DNA of 44,373 nucleotides from Bacteroidales bacterium UBA4243 (GCA_002396205.1 DGXB01000058.1:1-44373), one strand, 5' to 3'. Positions 30,738 through 40,406 are shown, numbered from the stretch's first letter. Translations and numbers: made by a program. The notes: generated by a model from the letters alone, not told the origin.

Positions 30738-32150
30738 ATGGGCAACTCGCAAAACACATCCAAAAGCATTGGCGCAAAAGCCAGCATCGGCATTCTCATA
30801 ACGGCTGCGGCACTCATGTTGTTGATTTCAGGCATCCAGCAGTATTCCGCTCGCAAGCAAATCCGATCCGATTTGGAACGGAATGCAGAAATGGAGTTGG
30901 TCGTCAAATCCATAGGAGTGAAACATTCGCTTGAAGATGTGGAGCTTGCACTTCGTAACCGCCGCTGGGAATTTGAGCAGGCTCTCCCCTACCCTGATTC
31001 CTTGTTTGCCGTCACGCGACGCGTCGTGGAACAAAACCCAAATTTCGACGGTTGCTGCATCGCCATGGTGCCCGACTATTATCCCGAAAAAGGACGTCTT
31101 TTCGAACCATACACGCTGCGACGCGGCGATGTGATTAATACCTATCAACTTGGTTCTGACGCACATGACTATTCTAAAAACAAGTATTTCATCAACTCGG
31201 TTGAAAACGACACTTCTTTTTGGAGTGAGCCTTATCCCGATGAAGACAACCCAAATGTGACCCTAATCACCTACACTTTTCCTGTGTACGACGCATCAGG
31301 GTGCGTGGCAGGCATCGTGGGTGTTGACTTAGAATCTGAATGGCTTGGCAAAATGCTGAATGCCAGACACATGTTTCCTTCCTCCTACCATATATTGATT
31401 TCCGGTGAGGGCAAATTGATATGCGGTCCGAAAGAGAAAGGGAATTCGCATCAACTCGCGGAAGAAACCCTTAACATGATAAACGACAGCAGTTTGCATC
31501 GTGAACCGAGTTCTTCAGGATATGCCATGCTCCTTTCTTTTACCGACAATGAAGACAATTCGGAAGGCAACGTTTTTTATAGTTCTCCCGAAAACATAAA
31601 ACCCTGGAGAATTGCAGTTGTCAATTATGACGACGAAGTGTTTGAGCCTTTGATAAGAATGCGATGGCGAAACCTGCTGCTGACTTTGACGGGTCTGCTT
31701 ATCCTCGCCTTCATCATCCATCGGTCCGCCAAAAGCATCAGCAACCTCCAACGGGCCAACATGGAAAAGGAACACATTGAAAGCGAGTTGAATATCGCCC
31801 GAAAAATCCAGATGGACATGCTGCCTAAACCCGAATCGGAAACTAAAAGCGATGATGTCGACATTTGTGGATCGCTCGTCCCCGCCAAGATGGTAGGCGG
31901 CGACTTGTACGACTATTTCATCCGCGACGAGAAACTCTATTTCTGCATCGGCGATGTGAGTGGCAAAGGGGTTCCTGCCGCATTGGTTATGGGGGTGGTC
32001 CACACGCTTTTCCGCTCGGTTTCGGCTCATGAGAGCCGTCCTGACCGTATCATGGGCACGCTGAACGAAAATGTTTCTCAGGGCAATGAGTCGAACATGT
32101 TCATCACATTTTTAAAAGCGCCAAAGCCAATGGCAACAAGGTCGTTTTGA
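30738..32150 (+). pseudogene. Truncated membrane sensor phosphatase (Cache-SpoIIE type), catalytic domain cut short
   Basis: 470 residues from the ATG 7 bases after mnmE. A membrane segment near residues 14-34, an extracytoplasmic Cache-like sensor (SEPYPDEDNPNVTLITYTFP, GCVAGIVGVDLE), a second membrane segment (LLLTLTGLLILAFIIH), a coiled coil (SELNIARKIQMDMLPK) and the start of a SpoIIE PP2C domain (MVGGDLYDYF, GDVSGKGVPAALVM) are all intact. After NMFITFL the family sequence stops and 11 unrelated residues lead to a stop codon. The second half of the phosphatase, with its TDG and DD metal-binding residues, is missing. The following bases, in another frame, are the end of a STAS gene. A deletion has joined the two genes, so the enzyme should be inactive. 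Confidence 0.85.
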
Positions 32151-32221
32151 AGAGCTTGAACGACGAAATCAAGGATGTCTTCAAGATGACGGGCTTTATC
32201 GACCTTTTCAACATAGAATAA
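32114..32221 (+). pseudogene. C-terminal remnant of a STAS-domain anti-anti-sigma factor
   Basis: Read from 32114, the frame encodes KSAKANGNKVVLKS and then LNDEIKDVFKMTGFIDLFNI followed by E and stop. This is the typical end of an anti-sigma factor antagonist: residues after the phosphorylated serine loop, with the MTGF signature. The first two thirds, with the serine, are absent. The fragment overlaps the tail of the truncated phosphatase in a different frame. SpoIIE phosphatase and STAS genes are normal neighbours, so the junction looks like an internal deletion. Confidence 0.82.
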
Positions 32222-32231
32222 CCCCAATCCT

Positions 32232-33560
32232 ATGAAAGTTTCAAACTTCAGATTGCCAAGGCTTTCGTTGCTTTTATTTACACTGGTGGTTTCAGTCGGT
32301 GTGTATGGGCAGGAAGCCGACAACGAGTTTAGCATCAGTGCCAAATTGAATACCCGTGGCGAGTTGCGTTATGGCGGTTTCAAGGCCGACAGCCTCGATA
32401 ACGACCGCATCGCCAATTTCATTTTGGGTTCGTATCAGCTGGATTTCGACTACAAGCGTTCGTGGCTCGAACTGCATCTTTCGCCCAAACAAGCTGGTGT
32501 TTGGGGACAAGCCGCAGGTGGAGGCTTGAGCCTTGCCGAAGCCTGGGCTTTGGTGAAATCGAAAAATGGTTTTTTTGCCAAAATAGGTCGTCAGATCCTG
32601 AATTACGACGACGAGCGCATCTTGGGTTATGACGACTGGACGATGACCGCCCCCACCCACGACGTGCTGAAGTTCGGCTACGAAGGCCACGGACACAAGG
32701 TTCACCTTATCCTTGCCTACAACCAGAATGCCGACAACCCCGACACAGGCAACACTTATTATTCCGACGGCATCCAGCCCCACAAGTCGATGCAAACGCT
32801 TTGGTATCATTATGATACGCCCAGTTCGTTGTTCGGCGGGTCATTGCTCTTCATGAACGTGGGAATGCAAAGCACCGATCCAGAACACCCTAAGACTTAT
32901 TACCAGCAACTGCTCGGAACCTACCTTTCGTTCACGCCAAAGCATTGGGCTGTGACGGGTTCTTTCTATTACCAGATGGGCAGGCAAGAAGACGGCATTC
33001 CGATAAGCGCATTCATGGGTAACGCAAAAGTGCAATTCACGCCCAACGACATTTTCTCCGTTTATGCCGGCTACGACTATTTGAGCGGCGACAAGGATTT
33101 CGCATTGCCTCCCAACGGCGCCTTAGGCATGTTTTTCCACGACACCATCCGAGGCTTCAATTCCATTTATGGCTCGCACCACGACTTTTATGGCGCGATG
33201 GACTTTTTCTACCTCGACAGTTTTGTCGGCAACTTCACGCCTGGCCTTCAAAACCTCTTTGTCGGTGGCACGGTCAACCCCGTCAAGAAACTGAACATCA
33301 ACCTTTCGTACCATTATTTCGCCATTGCAACCAATCTGGATTACGTCCCATCAAAGAGCCTCGGCCACGATTTCGAAATCAAGGCCAGCTATGCCTTTTC
33401 CGATTTCGTCAAGCTGTCGGCGGGCTTCTCTTACCTGATGGGCACGGAGACCATGGCCATCCTTCAGCAACTTGAGGAAACGCGAAGGATGCGCTGGGGA
33501 TGGCTGATGCTGTCCATAACACCGAAAATATATACAACCACTTGGCAAGACAAGAAATAA
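32232..33560 (+). CDS. Outer-membrane beta-barrel protein, alginate-export/porin-like
   Basis: 442 residues with a signal peptide (LSLLLFTLVVSVGVYGQ). The rest shows repeated amphipathic strands rich in Tyr, Phe and Gly, a build and segment order (FFAKIGRQILNYDDERILG, WTMTAPTHDVLKFGYEG) like alginate-export family barrels. It should be a substrate-specific or general outer-membrane pore. It begins 10 bases after the STAS remnant and ends 10 bases before the NRPS gene; unlike its neighbours it looks intact. What it transports is unknown. Confidence 0.82.
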   Translation: MKVSNFRLPRLSLLLFTLVVSVGVYGQEADNEFSISAKLNTRGELRYGGFKADSLDNDRIANFILGSYQLDFDYKRSWLELHLSPKQAGVWGQAAGGGLSLAEAWALVKSKNGFFAKIGRQILNYDDERILGYDDWTMTAPTHDVLKFGYEGHGHKVHLILAYNQNADNPDTGNTYYSDGIQPHKSMQTLWYHYDTPSSLFGGSLLFMNVGMQSTDPEHPKTYYQQLLGTYLSFTPKHWAVTGSFYYQMGRQEDGIPISAFMGNAKVQFTPNDIFSVYAGYDYLSGDKDFALPPNGALGMFFHDTIRGFNSIYGSHHDFYGAMDFFYLDSFVGNFTPGLQNLFVGGTVNPVKKLNINLSYHYFAIATNLDYVPSKSLGHDFEIKASYAFSDFVKLSAGFSYLMGTETMAILQQLEETRRMRWGWLMLSITPKIYTTTWQDKK

Positions 33561-33570
33561 AAAACAATAT

Positions 33571-35541
33571 ATGAAAGCTCAAACCGCACCTTTATCACAA
33601 TCGCAAGTCGGCATTTACGCCGAATGCATGCAAAGCACTGAAAACAAAGTATATAACATTCCTTATCTTTTTCATGTAAACAAGGAAATCGACCTTGAAC
33701 GCCTTCGGAAAGCCATCTTGGAAATGCTCGCAGCGCACCCCTACGCCAACTGTCGCGTGAAGGTGAATGAGGAAGGCGTTCCAGAACAATACATTGACAA
33801 CCAGGCGTTTGAAATTGACATTGAAGAGATCGACAGCATCGAACAAGAGAAGCCCAAATTGAACTCAACAAACGAGCCTATCGAAATTCAGGTCTTCCAA
33901 CAAGCTGAAGGCTATAGGATTGTGCTTTCCTACCATGCACATCGTTACTCCGAGGCGCTCATCAACCAGTTTATTGCAAGCTACGAAACCATCCTGACGC
34001 ATATGATGGATTTGAACTTGCAACTCAAAGACATACAGAATGTTTCTGATGATCAATTAAAGCTCCTTGACAAGTTCAATGAAACCGATGTCGACTACGA
34101 CGAAACGCAAACCATCGTCTCATTGTTCAAGAAGCAAGCCGAGCTTCATCCCGACAAGACGGCGGTGGTTTACAAGGACAAGACGTATACCTATCGCGAA
34201 CTTGACGAACTGAGCGACAACATTGCAAAAAGATTGGCGGCAAAAGGTTTGGGCAGCGAAGATGTGGTTGCCGTCTTGATTCCGCGTTGCGAATGGATGG
34301 CCATTGCCTCTCTCGGCGTGCTGAAAGCCGGCTGCGCCTACCAGCCTTTGGATCCCTCCTATCCCAAAGAGCGTCTGGAGTTTATGGTTCAAGATTCAGG
34401 TACAAAAATGCTCATTGCCGATGAAGAACTGCTTCCGCTTGTGGAATTTTACAAAGGTGAAGTATTGCTCACCCGAGAGCTTAACCAAAGCGTCGAAGCC
34501 GATGTGCAAATCGGCCCTCCAACGGCACACAGCCTGATGACGATGATCTACACTTCGGGCACTACTGGAGTTCCCAAGGGTTGTCAAATAGAGCATCGTA
34601 ACGTGGTGGCATTCTGCTTGATGCATCAAGCGTGTCACAACATTACTGAGCAAAGCAAGATTGCCGCATACGCCAGCTTCGGTTTCGATGCCTCGATTGA
34701 GGAATTGTTCGGTAGTCTGACCATTGGCGCCGAGTTGCACATCATTCCCGAGGAAATCCGCCTCGACTTGATGGCCTTGAACGACTATTTCGTGCAAAAC
34801 GGCATCACACATTCGTTCATGACAACGCAAGTGGCCTACCAGTTTGCGACCAACTTTGAGTGTAAGTCGCTGCTACGCCTACTGACGGGTGGCGAGAAAC
34901 TACCTTCGATGGTGCCGCCGCAGCATTATGTGATGGCCAATGGCTACGGTCCTTCGGAAGCCATCTGCTATGTCACCAACTTCGACGTGACCGAGGAACG
35001 CAAGAATATCCCGATTGGCAAGGCGCAACGTAACATCAAGTGTTATATCGTTGATAAACAAGGACATCGATTGCCTGTGGGTGCCAATGGCGAGTTGTGG
35101 GTCACGGGACCGCAAGTGAGCCGCGGCTACCTGAACCGTCCTGAAAAGACTGCAGAGACATACATAAAGAATCCTTTCAGCGACGACCCGAAGCACAGCC
35201 GTGTGTATCGCACCGGCGACATTGTTCGTTACCTCCCCGATGGCAACATCCAATTCGTGGGGCGTAAAGACGGTCAGGTGAAAATCCGCGGTTTCCGCAT
35301 TGAATTGAAAGAAGTGGAAGCCGTGATTCGACAATTCCCCGGCATCAAGGATGCAACCGTGCAAGCCTTTGACTATGAGAATGGTGGAAAGTTCATCGCC
35401 GCTTATATTGTCAGCGACCAGAAGGTGGACATCAAGGAACTGAACGCTTTCATCGGTCAGCAGAAGCCGTCTTACATGATTCCTGCGGCCACCATGCAAG
35501 TTGTCTCAAGTGGGGCAATCACCGAGTCAGGTGGAAACTGA
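33571..35541 (+). pseudogene. Damaged NRPS-like protein: shortened condensation domain and truncated adenylation domain
   Basis: 656 residues. The first 100 or so match the start of a condensation domain (PLSQSQVGIYAECM, LRKAILEMLAAHPY). The sequence then jumps near residue 110 to the end of a condensation domain (GYRIVLSYHAHRYSEALINQ), so about 250 residues, including the HHxxxDG catalytic site, are missing in frame. From residue 180 a good adenylation domain follows: MIYTSGTTGVPKG, YGPSEAICY, YRTGDIVRYLPDG, GFRIELKEVE. It breaks off after KPSYMIPAATMQ, before the A10 NGKxxR-type lysine motif, and ends 14 residues later out of family. No carrier-protein site remains. It is probably non-functional, though an adenylating activity cannot be wholly excluded. 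Confidence 0.8.
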
Positions 35542-35776
35542 GGCTTTCAACGAAGCCATGGAAACTGCCAAGCAAGACCCAGAAAAAGCCAAACGTCTCT
35601 CCAGCTTGATTGCCTACCAAGACATGGCCCATGGGCAAAAGACAGTCTTGATTCCGGCAGACAACCAATACACGACACAGGTGCTGTATCGTCTCGGCTT
35701 CCGCTGGTCGAGCACCTCGTGGGACTATGTCGACCAGATGCTGAAGGCCTTGAATGGATTCGGATATTTCGAGTAG
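35501..35776 (+). pseudogene. C-terminal fragment of an unrecognised protein fused behind the NRPS truncation
   Basis: From about 35498 a second frame encodes LSQVGQSPSQVETEAFNEAM and later segments such as LIAYQDMAHGQKTVLIPADN and FRWSSTSWDYVDQML, ending in FGYFE. It has normal coding character but only a TTG as possible start, and it overlaps the NRPS reading frame. I take it as the tail of a longer gene whose front was lost in the same event that cut the NRPS. I do not recognise the family. Confidence 0.55.
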
Positions 35777-35835
35777 ATTTTGGACAAATTTCCTTATTTT
35801 GTATCAAATTCGCTTAAAAGAGTGAGGGATTTTTG

Positions 35836-35843
35836 TACTTTTG
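35836..35843 (+). promoter_or_regulatory. -7 promoter element of the cytidylate kinase-like gene
   Basis: TACTTTTG matches TAnnTTTG, 20 bases before the ATG at 35864. A -33 element is not clear. Confidence 0.5.
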
Positions 35844-35863
35844 CGCAACAAAAACAAACAGAT

Positions 35864-36496
35864 ATGGACAATAATAATTTCATTATCACCATCAACCGTG
35901 AGTGCGGTAGCGGTGGCGGAGAAATAGCACGGAAATTGGGCGAAAAGCTTGGCATTAAAGTCTATGGCCGCGCCATGTTGGAAGGCATAGCCGAACAATT
36001 CGACATGACCATCGAGAACATTGAACGCATCAAGGCGCAGAAGAGCAATTGGTGGAACGATTTCTGCCGTTTCTACCAAAAATTTGGTGCTGCAAGCTAT
36101 CAGCCAGGAAGTCACACCGAAGCTTCACCGTTGAGCATCTATTATGCCGAGGCAAGAATCCTTAAGGAATTGGCCGAGAAAGAAAGTTGCATCATTTTGG
36201 GACGTGCTGGTTTCAACATCTTCCGCGACTATCCCAACGCGATGCACATATTCATTAGGGCCGACAGGGATGCACGCATCGAGCGCATTGCACGCAAACA
36301 AAACCTCGGCACCGACGAGGCCGCCAAAGTGGTTGACCGCATCGATGCCGAGCGTGATACTTTTGTGAAAACCGTGGCCGGAACCTCGCGCTACGATGCC
36401 CACAACTATGACTTTGTCATCAACGTAACTGGGATGACCACTGACGCAGTTGCTTCCTTCTTAGCCCAGAACATCAGCCACAAGTTGTCTTTGTAA
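35864..36496 (+). CDS. Cytidylate kinase-like family protein
   Basis: 210 residues from the ATG at 35864; an in-frame upstream start at 35780 would include the promoter box. The N-terminus FIITINRECGSGGGEIARKL is the P-loop-like signature of the cytidylate kinase-like family (InterPro name), followed by KVYGRAMLEGIA. Further on ILGRAGFNIFRDYPNAMHIF and the arginine-rich lid (DRDARIERIARKQ) support a nucleoside monophosphate kinase fold. It is distinct from the housekeeping Cmk, and its substrate is unknown. It converges on the LolA-like gene with a 14-base gap. Confidence 0.87.
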   Translation: MDNNNFIITINRECGSGGGEIARKLGEKLGIKVYGRAMLEGIAEQFDMTIENIERIKAQKSNWWNDFCRFYQKFGAASYQPGSHTEASPLSIYYAEARILKELAEKESCIILGRAGFNIFRDYPNAMHIFIRADRDARIERIARKQNLGTDEAAKVVDRIDAERDTFVKTVAGTSRYDAHNYDFVINVTGMTTDAVASFLAQNISHKLSL

Positions 36497-36510
36497 TCCG
36501 TTCCAAGGCA

Positions 36511-37137
36511 TTATCGCTTGTCCACAATAGTGGCATTGGGATAGTCTTTGGGATTGAATGTGACTTGTTCTTCCGTCACGCCATAGCTGAGGTCGCGCAT
36601 GGTGATGGTCATGAGGGAGACGCTTGCACTCAGACTGACAGGCATATAAGTGCCTTTGGCAACGACGAGCGTCATTTTCTTGGGAGCGTCCTTGTCGGGA
36701 TTCGATTTCGAACGCTTGCAGAGGAACTGCCATGTGTCGGAAGTCTCTTTGTCAAGCTTGACGTCGTAACCGTCGGTGATACCATTGAACATCTTTGCAT
36801 CGCCTTCATTTTCAGTCTTTTCCTTGACCTCATGTTTCTTGATTTCCACTTGGTTCTTCTCGGAATCGTAGTTCCAATCCGTTTGGCCGTCGCTCCATGT
36901 AATCGTTTGCTTTCCATCCTTGGACACTTCTATGCGATATTTGTCGCCTAAGGTATAATTACGCGACGAAAATGTCCCCAAAATCGGGATTTTCATTTCC
37001 AAAGTCATGGCCAGACCTTCTTTTTCGTCATGTTTGGCCATTTCGGCTTCCATGCGTGAGATGATTTCTTCTGGTGTTTGTGCCACCGCCACCGCTGCCA
37101 TAGCGATGAAAGCAATGATGCTGAATAGTTTTTTCAT
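36511..37137 (-). CDS. LolA-like outer-membrane lipoprotein carrier family protein
   Basis: 208 residues with a signal peptide (MKKLFSIIAFIAMAAVAVAQ), so periplasmic. The mature part has the LolA-like half-barrel pattern: TPEEIISRMEAEMAKHD at the start, LEMKIPILGTFSSRNYTLGDKYRIE, then ITWSDGQTDWNY. LolA carries lipoproteins from the inner to the outer membrane; Bacteroidota have several paralogues, some with other lipid cargo. A promoter box lies in the loop of the hairpin just upstream. Confidence 0.8.
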   Translation of the reverse strand: MKKLFSIIAFIAMAAVAVAQTPEEIISRMEAEMAKHDEKEGLAMTLEMKIPILGTFSSRNYTLGDKYRIEVSKDGKQTITWSDGQTDWNYDSEKNQVEIKKHEVKEKTENEGDAKMFNGITDGYDVKLDKETSDTWQFLCKRSKSNPDKDAPKKMTLVVAKGTYMPVSLSASVSLMTITMRDLSYGVTEEQVTFNPKDYPNATIVDKR

Positions 37138-37151
37138 AATGATAAAAAATT

Positions 37152-37207
37152 AATCGAGGTTGCTTCAGAATGCAAAAATAATGCCTTTTTCTGAATCAAC
37201 CTCGATT
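37152..37207. terminator. Long inverted repeat, terminator of the M28 peptidase gene
   Basis: Arms at 37152-37170 and 37189-37207 pair over 19 bases with one mismatch; the outer part reads AATCGAGGTTG. Reading leftward the second arm is followed by AATTTTTT; on the + strand by TTTTTATTTTT. It can stop transcription from either side. Its 18-base loop holds the promoter box of the LolA-like gene. Confidence 0.75.
37173..37180 (-). promoter_or_regulatory. -7 promoter element of the LolA-like gene, inside the terminator loop
   Basis: TATTTTTG on the - strand matches TAnnTTTG. The expected start near 37166 lies in the hairpin arm, so the mRNA begins with the second arm alone and is not itself a terminator. 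Confidence 0.55.
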
Positions 37208-37239
37208 TTTATTTTTACGCCTCTTCCCTATTCCGTCAA

Positions 37240-39084
37240 TTACTTGACAATCACATTTTTACTGTTTATGCCTTTGCTGCTAACCATTTGCAGGCTATAC
37301 AATCCGGCGGGATAATTGCTCATGTCAATCGTGCATTGGTTTTCGTAGGCTTCTACGGTAACGACCTGTTGCCCTATTGAGTTATAAACGGCCACATGCA
37401 ACAATCCCTCCGCCTTGACGGTCAACTGGCCTTCAACGGGATTGGGATACACCTGCGCTTCTACCCTATTAGTTTCTTCAAGGCCTGTTACGCCATAGCC
37501 GACCAAGGTTTCGGACTGCGCTTCGCAACCATCACTGTAAACCGCCGTAACAAAATACTCCGCAGAAGCACCAACGGTGATTGTGTCAGTGTAAATATAA
37601 TGATAAGTGGGGTCTGGGTCGATTTCTACAGTGGCAATCATGGCGTTATCGCGATAGACATCAAAATGCTGAAGTTCACCAGTGGAGCCTTCCTCAGGCC
37701 TTTGCCACTCCAAATAAACCTCACTTAAGTCTTTTGCAACAGGCTCACCAACATAAAAATTCGTCACCGGATTGCACTCCACTACAGGAGCGTCACCGAT
37801 AACCGTTGCAATCTCAGCCAGGCAACCGATGTTCATCTGGCAGAACTGTTGCGACATTTCGAAGCTCGTCACGCTCGTTCCGATGATGTCGTTGGGCGTG
37901 TGAATGTATGGGCTGTGGTTCTGGTAATCCTCGAAGGGATAGATGCCCATGTAGCCGTGGTTATTAAAAGAGGTGTGGTCGCTGTCGCCCTCGTTGAAGT
38001 TGACGTGGCGGATGGGAAGTTCGGGGAAATAAACCTCACCAACGTTCATGTAATAAGTGCCAATCGGCTCAACGGCATTGGGATAGATGCAGTCGATATG
38101 TATCGGATCGCCAGGATTGAGGTAGCCGTTCATGTCGTTGTTGAAATAGCCGATGATGTCCATGCCTTCCTGTTGGCAGCGCGAGGCGTAGGCTTCGCTA
38201 CCGTAGAGTCCCATTTCCTCGCAACCGTAGGCGCAGTAAACGATGGAATACTCGAATTCGTACTGCGTCATGATGCGGGCGCTTTCCAACACCGAGGCCA
38301 CACCCGTGGCGTTGTCGTCGGCACCTGGGCAAGTGCCACCGCCGTACATGGCTTCGTAGGAGAACGAGTCGAAGTGGCTGCCGCACACGACGTAGGTGTC
38401 GGGGTATTTCGTGCCGCGTTGAATACCAATCACGTTGGGCGCAGCCGCGCCGCTACCCATCCAAGTATTGGCGTTGAAAGCTTGTTGCTCCACTTCCAAT
38501 CCGAGGGCTTCCATGCGGCCGGCAATCCAGTCGGAAGCAGTGAAGGCGTTGTCGGAGTTCCAAATGCGGTTTTGGTAGTCTTGCAGATGCTGCACCGTGG
38601 CCTCAAGCGAGTCCATGCTCACTTGGTTCATCATCTCGCGAATGGTGGCGTTCACTTCCGTCACCTGCGGGAAGTCGCGGGTCAGGCGAGGCAGTTGGGC
38701 TTCCTTGTTGAAGATGGCCACTGCTCCGTCGTTTTTGTAGGGAACGGCCATGCCTTTCACGATGACGTAGTTTTCCGTTTGGTTCAGTGCATTGACTTGT
38801 TTTTCAGCAAGATATTGCTGTTGGTTTTGCTCAGGACAATAGATCAGGGTATAGACCCCAGCGTGATTGTATGCCTGTTCGTCAATCATGACCATCATTC
38901 GGTCATCGAAGCGTTCAGCCGTGGCGAAGACCTCCGAATTGTTGTAGTAATGGATGGTCAGATTCGGGTCGGCGAAGAGTTTTTCAAGACCAGAACGATC
39001 TGAATAAGAGATTTTTACAAGGCTGCCTGCCATCATCACCGACGACATCAGCAGCGCGACGAATGTAAAGAGAATCTTTTTCAT
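37240..39084 (-). CDS. Secreted M28 family zinc peptidase with type IX secretion sorting domain
   Basis: 614 residues. Signal peptide (MKKILFTFVALLMSSVMMAG), an N-terminal region of unknown fold, then an M28 aminopeptidase domain. Zinc ligands appear in GSHFDS, CPGADDNATG, GCEEMGLYGS, FNNDMNGY and DSDHTSF. A fibronectin type III-like stretch follows (WQRPEEGSTGELQHFDVYRD), and the last 75 residues are a type A sorting domain (VYPNPVEGQLTV, YNSIGQQV, YPAGLYSLQM) for export through the type IX system and attachment at the surface. The enzyme likely removes N-terminal amino acids from peptides, feeding amino-acid fermentation. Confidence 0.93.
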   Translation of the reverse strand: MKKILFTFVALLMSSVMMAGSLVKISYSDRSGLEKLFADPNLTIHYYNNSEVFATAERFDDRMMVMIDEQAYNHAGVYTLIYCPEQNQQQYLAEKQVNALNQTENYVIVKGMAVPYKNDGAVAIFNKEAQLPRLTRDFPQVTEVNATIREMMNQVSMDSLEATVQHLQDYQNRIWNSDNAFTASDWIAGRMEALGLEVEQQAFNANTWMGSGAAAPNVIGIQRGTKYPDTYVVCGSHFDSFSYEAMYGGGTCPGADDNATGVASVLESARIMTQYEFEYSIVYCAYGCEEMGLYGSEAYASRCQQEGMDIIGYFNNDMNGYLNPGDPIHIDCIYPNAVEPIGTYYMNVGEVYFPELPIRHVNFNEGDSDHTSFNNHGYMGIYPFEDYQNHSPYIHTPNDIIGTSVTSFEMSQQFCQMNIGCLAEIATVIGDAPVVECNPVTNFYVGEPVAKDLSEVYLEWQRPEEGSTGELQHFDVYRDNAMIATVEIDPDPTYHYIYTDTITVGASAEYFVTAVYSDGCEAQSETLVGYGVTGLEETNRVEAQVYPNPVEGQLTVKAEGLLHVAVYNSIGQQVVTVEAYENQCTIDMSNYPAGLYSLQMVSSKGINSKNVIVK

Positions 39085-39126
39085 AGTGAATGTGTTTTAG
39101 ATGATTTTCCTAATTTATTTGTTGCA

Positions 39127-39134
39127 CAAAAATA
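39127..39134 (-). promoter_or_regulatory. -7 promoter element of the M28 peptidase gene
   Basis: TATTTTTG on the - strand matches TAnnTTTG; the leader would be about 37 bases. No clear -33 element is seen. Confidence 0.5.
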
Positions 39135-39161
39135 GTAAAAAATAACGTTTAATTCGTCTTT

Positions 39162-40406
39162 TTAACCCTTTTTCCTTTTATTAATCCACTGCCTTATCCT
39201 ACCCTTCCCGTTGATTTCCATCACGGCGAGAATGCCGAAAGCGATGGCCACAGTTGCTTTTAACGCTCCGAAACCTGTTGTCAAAGCCTCTGAAAGTTGG
39301 TTGGAGACGATGGTGTAGCTCGTCCAGAAGATGCCTGCACCCGGCACCAAAGGGAAGATGCCGCAGATGAGGAACACCGTGATGGGACACCGACGCGTCG
39401 TGGATTGCGACAGGGCGACCAAGGTGACCACAACCGTGGCTGTAAACATGGTCTCGACCGGCGAAAAAGCCGAATAACGGGTTAGGATGAGATAGATAAG
39501 CCATCCGATAGTGCCGCAAATGCCCGAGTCGAGGTAATAGCGGTGTGGCACGCCAAACAACACGGCAAACGACATGGTTCCAAAGAACGCCGCAATAAGC
39601 TGTACAAGGAAACCCGAAGTTTGCGGGTCGGCCACAAGCTCGTCCAACTCAAGCATTTGGCCAAAGATGTTCTCGTCAAGCACGAAAGACAGGGCCACGC
39701 CAAGGGCGATGCAGAAAAAAGACAGCATGGCGTCCAAAAGGCGTGTGGTGCCTGCGATGAAGTCCTCATTGGCCATGTCGCGAATGCCATTGGTGAAAGC
39801 GATTCCGGGAATCAGTGGGATGATGGCCCCGATGATCATGTTGCTCAAATGGCTGCCAAGGCCGATGCGATACAAGCCGAAACACACCAACGACGACAGC
39901 AATCCGCCCGTGACCGTGTTGACGATGCGCGACAAATGCCGCGTGCCGACAAAAAGCACAAATACCCAAAGCAAGAAGCCTGCGACAAACGAGGCCAAAC
40001 AGTCGGCGAAGCCACCGCCAAAGAGGATGCAGAACGCCGCGCTGCCCACCGCCGAGGCCAAAATCTGTTCCCAGGCCCGTTTGGGTTTCATGGCGCGTAT
40101 TTGCTTGAGCTTCTCCCCTACTTCTTCGAGCGTCCATCGGCCTTCGGCCACCTCGCGCGACAGTTGGTTGACGGCCACCACCTTGTCGAGGCTTGCCCCT
40201 TTGATGGGAATGAACTTGGTGCGGGCGAAGCCCTTACCGGTCATCATAATGCCGTTGCTGAGCACGAAAAAACTTTCATCTTCAACGCCAAAGTGGTCGG
40301 CGATGCGGTGCATGGTCTCCTCCACGCGCGAAATCTCAGCGCCATTTTCGAGGAGGATGGCACCGACTTCGTAGGTGAGGTCTAATATTTTGGGGGTGTT
40401 GGTCAT
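39162..40406 (-). CDS. Threonine/serine exporter family protein (ThrE)
   Basis: 414 residues. The N-terminal cytoplasmic part has the ThrE pattern (EVGAILLENGAEISRVEETM, FFVLSNGIMMTG). About ten membrane helices follow in two blocks, LASAVGSAAFCILFGGGFAD through the SFVLDE helix, then VQLIAAFFGTMSFAVLFGVP through the ICGIFPLVPGAGIF segment. The two blocks correspond to ThrE and ThrE_2 domains, which many bacteria keep as separate proteins. It exports small amino acids such as threonine and serine across the inner membrane. Confidence 0.88.
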   Translation of the reverse strand: MTNTPKILDLTYEVGAILLENGAEISRVEETMHRIADHFGVEDESFFVLSNGIMMTGKGFARTKFIPIKGASLDKVVAVNQLSREVAEGRWTLEEVGEKLKQIRAMKPKRAWEQILASAVGSAAFCILFGGGFADCLASFVAGFLLWVFVLFVGTRHLSRIVNTVTGGLLSSLVCFGLYRIGLGSHLSNMIIGAIIPLIPGIAFTNGIRDMANEDFIAGTTRLLDAMLSFFCIALGVALSFVLDENIFGQMLELDELVADPQTSGFLVQLIAAFFGTMSFAVLFGVPHRYYLDSGICGTIGWLIYLILTRYSAFSPVETMFTATVVVTLVALSQSTTRRCPITVFLICGIFPLVPGAGIFWTSYTIVSNQLSEALTTGFGALKATVAIAFGILAVMEINGKGRIRQWINKRKKG

